The notes below the pieces were generated by a model. It saw only the letters and a program-made list of their open reading frames with translations, was not told the origin of the DNA and searched no databases. 64,000 nt of DNA. Source: Hydractinia symbiolongicarpus (taxonomy: Eukaryota; Cnidaria; Hydrozoa; Anthoathecata; Hydractiniidae). Location of the stretch: assembly GCF_029227915.1 (NCBI RefSeq), contig NC_079879.1, positions 12,090,001-12,154,000 of the forward strand. Reading direction: 5' to 3'. A program made the position numbers and the translations under genes. Below, one piece after another: positions 10,192 to 18,200 of the stretch (position 1 is its first letter; every line of letters begins with the position of its first letter).

Positions 10192-10368
10192 TCACAAAAA
10201 CGCACCCACGTGCTTTTTAGCGAGCTTGCCACGCTCTTTAATCTCACCCCGCATGTACTGCTCTACTTTCTCGATTTTCTTGAGTTTGTAGACCTGTGAA
10301 CTGTCCTTCTACGTGTATTCCGCAGGTGCACTTGGTAAATTAGCGTAAAGCTTCATAACATCAGTCAT
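10192..10368 (-). pseudogene. Small Lys-rich helical protein, one TAG inside
   Basis: ATG at 10366-10368 immediately follows the TAA of the upstream minus gene (10369-10371). The frame reads MTDVMKLYANLPSAPAEYT, then TAG (10309-10311), then a charged helix (VYKLKKIEKVEQYMRGEIKER), and stops at TGA 10192-10194, three bases before the next ATG. About 58 codons in total. The abutting gene ends on both sides argue that it is a real gene of the element. The function is unknown. Confidence 0.45.
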
Positions 10369-10731
10369 TTATTGTATCAGTAGGTGCATCGTAATTCCCA
10401 TGAACGAAACGTTCTTATCATGGTGATACTCGTCTGTCAACATAAATTCAAGGCGATCCGTCGAGCCCTTCAGGTGAAGGTAAACAGGGTTGTCAAATCT
10501 CCACGTCAACATATCTCTCCAAGCGCTTAACTCTTTTACTGGAAACAGGGCCAGCATCTTAGATTTCCTACCATCCAGTAGGCATCTTTCCTCATCGAGC
10601 TGTGGCCAAACGAGTCTCAGTCGCTGGTCCACGTCAGTCTTGTACCAGCTGTCATAGTCGCCCTCGGTAAAGTGATTTGCCTTCCGGTCGAAGGTTATCC
10701 CCATGAGCTCCTGCAGTGGTTTGTGAATCAT
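10369..10731 (-). CDS. Unrecognised 120-aa protein, possible beta-rich structural protein
   Basis: The start is taken at ATG 10729-10731 (MIHKPLQELMG); an upstream in-frame ATG at 10765-10767 exists, but a TATATATA box at about 10748-10756 lies between, favouring the shorter form. The frame is intact to TAA 10369-10371. The C-terminal half alternates hydrophobic and polar residues (NPVYLHLKGSTDRLEFMLTD, then NVSFMGITMHLLI), consistent with beta strands of a jelly-roll or fibre-like protein. No catalytic motif is seen. It is divergent from the capsid-candidate gene at 10889, sharing a promoter region of about 150 bp. Confidence 0.5.
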   Translation of the reverse strand: MIHKPLQELMGITFDRKANHFTEGDYDSWYKTDVDQRLRLVWPQLDEERCLLDGRKSKMLALFPVKELSAWRDMLTWRFDNPVYLHLKGSTDRLEFMLTDEYHHDKNVSFMGITMHLLIQ

Positions 10732-10888
10732 GATGATGTATCCCTGCCGTATATATAGCAAAATCACCGTTTGCGTATAGGTTCAACCACGTAGGTCAAA
10801 TGGACTTCAGAGCTATCCTGTTTCTTAAAGAAAAGATGAGCATTTACTCGTACAACCCGAAGGCAAAGTACGCACCCAATCACGCGAG

Positions 10889-11968
10889 ATGCAGGACATC
10901 GTTATTGACGCGCAGGGGTCCTCGTTCATGGTGAAATTTCCAGACATCTCTGTCGACTATGAATTCCACTCAGGCACAGCAGTGAAGGAGTGGCAGAGTC
11001 ACCCTTTCAGTCTCTGGTCTACTCAGCTTAACTTCGCTACCTACTGCGCAACATTCGCTTGTGGCATTTCCATGCATCATCTGACCGCCTCTTTGCGTCT
11101 AGTTCGTGCCGTCTACCGCTTCCACGTCTACATCCAGATCCGCAAAATTCTATCAGAGCTTGACATCTCTCTACCAGGCTCCGACAGATTTCGACGTCTC
11201 AACAACCCCTTCAACAAGCAGAAGTTCAGGCAACTAGCTCGTAAATTTGGGGTAAGCGACAGCGAGCAGGAGTGGAGGAACGAGGCCCTCTTCAGTAGCT
11301 GGCAACTTCATCACACGGACTATCCTGGTTCAGGTCCTACCTATCTTGACGAGGACTCGTGGAGTGGCTGGATCATTTAAAAATCTCAGGGTCTCACTCA
11401 TACTGGCATAGAGAGCCTGTCGCAAAGCGTGAGTCAGGCGAACGCGAGATCTGGCATCCTCGGCAACCAAGGCAGTGCAATTGATGCTCAACGCCTGTAC
11501 CTGACGAACTTTGAGGAGATGATAATTAGACATAGCGATACAAGCAAAGAGATCGGCGAGTTCCAAAACGTGCTGAAGTATGCACGGTCCAAGGTCGATT
11601 TCTTGGTTGCTCATGGTGTCTATATGATTCCCAGTGATATGAGCCTTCACATCGGAAATGTTGTGAATTTCATGAACAAAGTTCTCATCAGCAATCAGTA
11701 TTTCTCTATCAGTGTTAACCCGCAGATTAACCCTAGCACATGTAGTAGCACACGCAGTAGCGAGTCGACTAAACATCAAGCACCAATGCAAGAAAAGGGG
11801 GTAGCCGACGAGGGTGGAGTGCGATTGCCGCACCCCCTTCGTAAAGCCCAAAAGCATGATTATCACCTTGCCCGTCAGGACGGGCAAGGTGATGCAGCTC
11901 AGCCTGATGACAGCAAAGCAGCCTTGATGACAGCAGGAGTAGGGCTAATCCTCGCCTCATTTGCCTGA
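10889..11968 (+). pseudogene. Capsid-candidate protein of the pPolB element, one premature stop
   Basis: One reading frame runs from ATG 10889 to TGA 11966-11968 with a single TAA at 11378-11380; flanking parts are clearly one protein. Landmarks are LNFATYCATFACGIS near residue 50, VYRFHVYIQIRKIL, a DNPFNK-like LNNPFNKQKF segment, then after the stop KSQGLTHTGIESL, LKYARSKVDFLVAHGVYM, PSDM and SVNPQINP. This set of motifs recurs, to my memory, in uncharacterised proteins of cnidarian and other invertebrate genomes linked with such elements. Length (about 360 codons) and lack of enzyme motifs suit a virion structural protein, but the double jelly roll is unproven. The last 80 residues after QINP look unlike the rest and may be out of frame. 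A second frame at 10801 (MDFRAILFLKEKM) could be its displaced N-terminus. Confidence 0.5.
11862..11893. terminator. Perfect 15-bp stem, 2-nt loop
   Basis: ATCACCTTGCCCGTC pairs with GACGGGCAAGGTGAT around AG. It lies inside the open tail of the capsid-candidate frame. If stem-loops mark gene ends in this element, the genuine capsid stop lay just before it and the open tail is an artefact of a frameshift. Confidence 0.6.
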
Positions 11969-11985
11969 AGGGACCTGCGACTTAG

Positions 11986-12012
11986 TCTAGTGTGTTTTGT
12001 CAACATACTAGA
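11986..12012. terminator. 11-bp stem-loop at a convergent junction
   Basis: TCTAGTGTGTT pairs with AACATACTAGA, with one G-U pair in plus-strand RNA. It sits 17 bp after the TGA of the plus gene and 11 bp beyond the end of the convergent membrane-protein gene. Its arms resemble those of the stem-loop at 9708-9731. Confidence 0.55.
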
Positions 12013-12023
12013 GTCTTCGCGCT

Positions 12024-12260
12024 TCACGATCTACGAGTCTTTCCTCTCCCCCCGACGTACGTCACAACAACAGCAACGACAGCAGCTACCGCGATGTACA
12101 AGTGGTTCGCCGCGTATTCGACCGCTTCTGCCGGTGTGTCGACTTCGTCGTATATCTCTGCAATGTCTCGAACCATGTTTATTAGACGTCGGTAGCGAAA
12201 GAAGAAGAGCATGATCAAGACGTATGGCAGTAACACGGGGATTAATATGAGTATCTCCAT
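12024..12260 (-). CDS. Small two-span membrane protein
   Basis: An intact 78-aa frame from ATG 12258-12260 to TGA 12024-12026 lies 34 bp downstream of the polymerase gene on the same strand. The N-terminus ILILIPVLLPYVLIMLFFF is a clear membrane segment, followed by the basic RYRR, an amphipathic acidic middle (MVRDIAEIYDEVDTPAEAVE), a second hydrophobic run YIAVAAVVAVVVTYVGG and a basic tail GRGKTRR. Its size and topology resemble minor virion or envelope-type proteins of small DNA viruses, but no homologue is recognised. A convergent stem-loop follows it. Confidence 0.6.
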   Translation of the reverse strand: MEILILIPVLLPYVLIMLFFFRYRRLINMVRDIAEIYDEVDTPAEAVEYAANHLYIAVAAVVAVVVTYVGGRGKTRRS

Positions 12261-12294
12261 TTATTGGAGCCCTCTGCGTAAAGGTATAGCCGCA

Positions 12295-13754
12295 CTACAC
12301 CTTTTTCGCAGTGTCTAAACTCCCTTTTAACGTGCTCATGTACCTAGACCACGTCACAGCATTCTGCATCCTTGACATCCCCTTGCACGAAAATTTTGTG
12401 CCCTCTTTTCCTTCGACGAAATAGCACTTGGCTGTCAGGTCAATCATCCGAGACCCGATGAATTCCGCTTTGAATAACCCTCCCGTTCGACTCGAGTACT
12501 TATCGGTGACAAGCCAGTTTTTCACGTCCTCGTCGTACTTGTCGAACAGTTCAGGGCGAACGACAACTTGCAACTCTTCTTCAGAGATGGCAAAATAGGC
12601 ACTGTCTGTATCCATGTAGCAATACTCAAAGTTTCAACGGTCTACGTACTTGTCCAGGAAGTCGTAGTAGAATTCAAGCATGCACAACTTCGCCAGCTGA
12701 TAGACGGCTATACCACATTGGTAAGCTCTATCGATGCTGACCCATGCCTACCTTTTCTGATCTGTACGCATCTCCTGTCTCTTCAAGGTCCTCGAGGTAT
12801 GCGTTTCGCAGGGCTGCATCGACCTCCTTTTCGTCTCTGGTAAACGTAATGTTCGCGTGCCTTGCCAGATCTTCGATCATCTTGCCATAGAACGAGTTCC
12901 CCTTCAACTTGGCTGTATCTCCCGCAATACGCTTGTCAGGGTCTTTATCCGCTTGTCGTCGTGCATCCGTAATCTCTGTTGGGAACCATGTAAATGGTTT
13001 GCCTCGGGTGTATTTGATTAACTGGTGAAAGGCAGTCACTCTCAATCCATGTTCAATGTACCATTTCAGTACGGGCGTATACAACAAGATCCTCTCTGCT
13101 TTCATCAACCCTAGTAGCTTACGCGTACCTGGAACACGCTTGAGCCCTGTAGTTGTCAAGTACTCTTGCATGTGCTCGGGGATTTGATCGTGGGGTATCT
13201 CCTTGACCACAAATAGCGGAGCCATCTCGCTGAATTTGTCATACAGTTCCGGAGGTACCTCGATATCGACTTGCGCAAAGCCGAAGAGCGATCCAATTTG
13301 AACACCTCGCGTCAGTATATCGAGATTGTGCGCCGATGTCGGTGTAGACACCTTGAAAAGCTTTTCCTTCCCACACGGAAAGTCTTCCAGCATGGTACTT
13401 GGGTAGAGCATGTTTGCGTCGTACCCTAGAATGGTTTTGCATTTGTTTTGCTCCTTGTAGATGTGAGATCTGATACCCGTCACGTTGCTCTCGTGGTACC
13501 TACAGAAAACAATCGCGGGGCCACCGACCATCCCCGTCTGCAAGAGCTCGTAGGTCTCATTCTTCGTGCACTCTGTGCATGATCGTGAAGTGTTGTTGTT
13601 GTTTTGCTGAAATTTGTTCCTTCGCCTTGTTGTAATAAAAAGTAACAGTATCCCACACACTCTTCAATCGATTAGTAAGTGGGTCTCGAGTTGCTGCAAC
13701 TGGCGCTGATACGGTGTCGTACATTTTGCTTATTGCGTTCTTGAACCAACTCAT
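12295..13754 (-). pseudogene. Protein-primed DNA polymerase B with internal deletion and palm domain
   Basis: The start MSWFKNAISKMYDTVSAPV matches the start of copy B, but after about 50 codons (near 13600) the gene jumps to the segment corresponding to the end of copy B, deleting roughly 2 kb including the exonuclease region. The palm is well preserved: motif A GYDANMLYPSTM near 13400, motif B KLKGNSFYGKM near 12890, and motif C DTDSAYF at 12595-12612. Further damage includes a one-base shift near 12750, a TGA near 12630, and a final TAG at 12295-12297 where the C-terminus looks shorter than in relatives. B-family polymerases of this type replicate linear genomes from a terminal protein. 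This copy cannot make a working enzyme. Confidence 0.85.
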
Positions 13755-13802
13755 CCTGTTTATTATAAGTACGGTTCAACCTCAATCAAAAAAGGTCTTG
13801 AT
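13755..13802 (-). promoter_or_regulatory. pPolB promoter region
   Basis: Reading minus, GTACTTATAATAAA precedes the polymerase ATG by about 6 bp and is conserved in copy B, where it reads GTACTTATAGTAAA. The TIR palindrome begins immediately upstream. Confidence 0.5.
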
Positions 13803-14078
13803 TTGAGTAGGGGAATACCCTCTACTCAACTTGGGTATGGTGACTCAGCGGTCGATGCCGTCGTTTCTGTTGATGTCAGCATATTTTCGTGTGAGGGTTA
13901 CATGACTTGTGATATCGATGACGTCATTAGTTTTGGTGGATGCGCATGCGCAGGGGGGGTTGATGACGTCACAGGTTTTTTGGGGGGTGTTTGAGGGAGC
14001 GCTTTTGATGTGGGATTTGACCGGGTGAAAGTGTCGAAGGAGCGCCAAAGTACTTATGTTGACTCCCTAGTACTACTG
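13803..14078 (-). repeat. Right terminal inverted repeat
   Basis: Inverted partner of 7842-8075. It carries the complete inner palindrome GAGTAGGGGAATACCCTCTACTC (23 bp, imperfect), a segment with GTTGATGTCAGCAT, two TGACGTCA sites (13919-13926 and 13964-13971) around a GCGCATGCGC palindrome, CACCCGGTCAAA inverted, and the tip GACTCCCTAGTACTACT. It is slightly longer than the left copy. Confidence 0.85.
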
Positions 14079-15259
14079 TTGTTATAATACATACTGTAAA
14101 CTCCGTGACCTAGAATTAGTTTCAGTTTTTTTTATCTGTAACATGTTCAACATTGCCTGCACCTGTTCTTATCGCTTATGGTTTTGAATCATTTGGCTAT
14201 ACTGTACATGTGCGAGAATTATTGTCATAAGAACGCTTAACATGCCAAGATACTTCAGGAAACGTTCTAAACTTTCCCGATTTGAAATTTCAAAATGTTC
14301 TCAAATTGTTTAAAACTTTCTTCCTATTTTGCAAATTTTGCATGCACAATGAATGATTTCCGATGGAAATCTGCAACGGGTGCTTGTCTGGACTGAGAAA
14401 ACGGAGCCTACGATGTCCACGTAGTCCCGACACGATCATAATGATAATCAGTGCTTCCTAGTATTGAGAAGGCCTTAAATGTTCTCAACATGATCTAAAT
14501 TTTTGGACACCTAATGTCAAATGTTCTCATGGTTTAGTTACTCCAGATTCCATGTCACACCACAGATTCACAAAGAAATAATGTTTTTCTGCTAATTTTT
14601 TCCGAATACTGTAGAGATAATACATACCTTAAACGCAGGTACCTAGGATTAGTTTGAGTTTTTTTATCTGTAACCCGTTCAACATCGCGTACAGAGTCCA
14701 TACTGCGCGTGTTTTTGTTGCTTATGGTTTCGATTAATCTGTTCCCACTGTGAATGTGGGAATATTAACGAACACCTGCAAGCGCGCATTTACTACGATG
14801 TACTACACAGCTTTTGCTCATTAGAATGCTCAACATGCCAGGATACTTCATCAAATTTTCTTAATTTTCCGATTTGAAATTTCAAAATGTTCTTAAAGTG
14901 TTTTTAAGTTTCTCATTATTTTGCGGCTTTTGAATTTTAAGCTGTAACCTTCTCTTAGAACACGGGTATGCTTAGAAAAGACGTTCTTTTTAGGACCTGG
15001 TATATAAGGCGTACTTGTGCTTAATGCAACTCTACCATGGGCGCTTGTTGGGGAGTGGAAGATTACTTGGAAAAGACGATTATTGAGATGAGGAACTATC
15101 TATTAAAACGTAAACAGCGGAAGAGACTAAGCATTGACAATGTATCAAATGTTTAGAACAAGACAATATAGCGAAATTAGGTTTACGAAAACAGTGATAA
15201 AAAACTATATCGAAATATAAACACAGATATGTCAGTTGCGTAAAGGATACATATATACA
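14079..15259. repeat. Satellite-like repeat, period about 525 bp, then unremarkable DNA
   Basis: Landmarks ATACATAC..TAAAC, CCTAGRATTAGTTT, TCTGTAAC, GTTCAACAT, GCTTATGGTTT, CATGCCARGATACTTC and TTTGAAATTTCAAAATGTTCT occur from 14087 and again from about 14610. The left side of the TIR element carries the end of one unit and the first ~50 bp of another. From about 14945 I see no further repeat or gene until the 3' end of ZNHIT2. Confidence 0.7.
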
Positions 15260-18200
15260 TCAAATTTCTTTAATAAGTTTTCCATCACGTGCCTTAAGTC
15301 TGTCAATATTGCATTCGACAACCGATTTTGTTTGCTCATGAAGTTCTCTATCCTGCAACAGCCTCGATTTGGTGTTAGATATACTTTCGCAGAGTGACGT
15401 AATTAAATGTTTACATTCTCGACCATAGACAAGAAAAAAATATACTTTTTTAGACATTACAAACAAGAACTTCGATTGGTCTATATTGTTCACATCGGAA
15501 TCTGATTGACCGGTGTTTAACTTTACTATATGCCTTCGGTATCTTTTTAAAAATGAATACAAATCTGAAAGTGCTCGTTCTACAAAGTTATCAAACGATC
15601 GAAGGATAAGGATTAAATCTTCAAAGCACATGGAGACCGGGTCAATAGTCGCTCCATCAGTTGCTTTCACATTTTCAATGAAACGAAATAAACAGGTTTC
15701 CACATCGCTGTAAACCTTGTTTTCACATAACACTTTTGATAATTGACACAACACTTCTACAACTTCATCAGGAGAATCATAGAAATCTCCGTTAAAAAGT
15801 CGCATTAAGTATGTATATGCCAACAAAACCTCCAGAACACAATACTTAAGGTTGTCGTCTGGCTTTTTATTTTGGAGAATGTCTTTTACTTGAGGTAGTT
15901 CTTTGAGTAATTTTGGCAGGCCTGATTTCTTTTCAATGTTTTTGTTAACTTCTTGTACTTTGGGACTATATAAAAGGTAAAATAACATTTAACACTATCG
16001 TGAGTAACAACGATGACATTAGCACACTATTTTACTGGAACTTTAACACTGGCAATTATAAGCGTTATGTACCAGCCGATATACGTCTTTTTGTTATAAG
16101 GAACACGATTTAAACAAACACCAGACTCAGATTGCCTAAATTTTGAGAAACGTTTAAGAAACAGAGTCAAAAAAGTAAAGATATTCCAGCATTAAACTTT
16201 TAACAACAAGTAAACACCACAAAATATTTCCCTTAATGAACTTAGAAAAGTTTTTTAAGGACACATTTCAGGGCTAAAAAATAAAAATACAACTCAAATT
16301 TCATGTTTTTATAAAAAAGACGTGTAACAAACTTCGCCCTTCGCTACTAACTGCTAAAATTTTGTTCCACAAACAGACAGACATACGGCTGCCCTGTTAA
16401 TATATACAAGTGTTAACCCGTGAAAAAATCCGTCGTTCTCCATCCTTAAAATTTCACAGGAATTAGTCTGTCAAAACAAAGTGTATAAAATATATCGCAT
16501 TTGCTTTTTTTTTGTCTCCTTAGCAAGGCTTCCAATAGACGGACTACGGGGATTACGAACATATATTTGCAAGTATCTGAAAGTTAAAATATTTTTTAAA
16601 AATACGAACGACAAAAAGCATTTTGATGTACGTATGACATAATGGATCAAGCTTACCTTATTCCATGAAATTAACGAGTCATGAAATTAACGAGGTTTTT
16701 CAAAATTCGCGTTAAAATAATGACCGCTAATTAAATGCAGAGTTAATTTAAAGACTATTTCTTTGGTAAATTTTTTATAACATGTTAAAGCCTAAAAAAC
16801 AAAAAATACAACTTTTTTTTACAATTTTTTTACTATTTCATCCTCATCGGACGAGAGCTCAACGGTGCTCTGTGTTTTCCGCGATCTTTCTTGAAATAAG
16901 CTTTTGTATAATCATCATACTCTAATCCTAGTGGAAGATTAACTGAAAGCACAAACAACGAAAACTTTTATTTCGATTTCCAAACCGCCTTTTAACAGTG
17001 AAGACGGCTTTACTACCCTGGATTCGACTGTTGCCGTAATTTTGGCTTCGTGTGATATCGCATATTCTAAAATTCGCGTTAATTAAATGCATTTTTCAAA
17101 ATAATTTCATTGAACCGCGTTAATTTCATGACCGTTAATTTAATTCGCATTAATTTCTTGACTCGTTAATTTGTTTTTGTACTCACTCAGTAGACAAAGA
17201 ATAGAAAAGAAATTAATGCACCTCTTTCCTGTCCACCATGGTTTCCAAATCTTTATGAAATCCAGATTTCCACTTTGAACCCGCCTTTGAAAGTTTTCTT
17301 TCTCCTTGTTTGTCAATCTCTCCCATATTGCGTCTACATCATCTAATGAGATATTTGACAATCTTTCACATATGCCAGCTGTTTCAACTGTTTTTTCATC
17401 ATTGGTTTGATTTAACCTCGACAACATTTCCATTAGTTTTCGCTTTTCTGCATCACCACCTTTCATCTGTTTCAATTCTGTCATCACCTACAACGACACA
17501 TCAGAGACGTAGACTTTAAATATATGGAGTTATATGTGGGACAATATTCGTGTATGGTTTTCGTCGCGTCGTAATGCTTTTCGTCGTGTCGTATCTTTCT
17601 TCGTGGCGTGGTTTTCTTAGACTTGTAATAGTTTTCGTTGTGTCGTATCTTTCTTCGTCGTGTGGTTTTCTTCGCAGCGTAATGGTTTTTGTCGTGTCGT
17701 ATTACTCATGTTGGTGTGATCTCATGTTTCGTCGTGTCGTATGTCACTTCGTGGGGTATTTCACTTTGAGGCGAAATAGTTATGCTTTTTTTACACGGAA
17801 TTACTAATTTCGTGAAGCTTTTACACAATATATTTCACTTTCTTTCTATTGGCTTTGGTCTTTTTACTGGGTAAAGCTAGCTATTATTTTTGTCATTTTC
17901 TTTTAATAAACGAAACATTCTTCGCTATAGATTTAGCTAGCTAGCTATACATTTTAAGCATGCTACACTGTATAATCTATTATCTATTTTGTAGTTTAAA
18001 TGGATTCTGATGAAAATATCAAAAATCAAATAAACTAACTACATAAACATAAATTATTACATAAAACTCTTACACAACACATAATATTTCTTTATAATTA
18101 CAAATGTAAAACTAACTTAAAAAAATTTTTAGCACTAGACTAAAGGTTTTGTTTATTTTACTGCACTTTATTCATGTGACTTGGATTTCTTGTAAGCGCT

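Larger units (their letters stand above)
7842..14078. mobile_element. Compact TIR-bounded pPolB element (Polinton-like virus/transposon), decayed
   Basis: About 6.2 kb lies between long inverted repeats whose tips read AGTAG(C/T)ACTAGGGAGTC. Genes are tightly packed: plus-strand small genes at 8117-9695, three minus-strand genes at 9720-10731, a plus-strand capsid-candidate at 10889-11968, and minus-strand membrane protein and pPolB at 12024-13754. Canonical Polintons are 15-20 kb and carry integrase, FtsK-type ATPase and adenovirus-like protease; none of these is recognisable here. The polymerase has lost about 2 kb, so the ancestral element was probably about 8 kb. Inactivating changes occur in most genes. 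I see no convincing 5-6 bp target duplication. Confidence 0.75.

Noticed and set aside
8117-10368. Reassigned genetic code (TAG as glutamine) as a firm conclusion
   Set aside because: Tandem TAG-TAG ends one gene, other inactivating changes exist, and CAG-to-TAG is a common decay mutation; kept only as a question.
11330-11887. Open minus-strand frame of 185 codons across the capsid-candidate
   Set aside because: The plus-strand reading carries the recognisable motifs; the minus frame has no conserved features and is a shadow.
7842-14078. Polinton integrase, FtsK-like ATPase or protease
   Set aside because: Looked for in the open frames of both strands; no segment shows the expected motifs.
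17550-17807. 85-codon open frame of repeated V-S-Y-L-S-S units
   Set aside because: It is translation of the TTCGTCGTGTCGT subrepeats of a TIR, not a gene.
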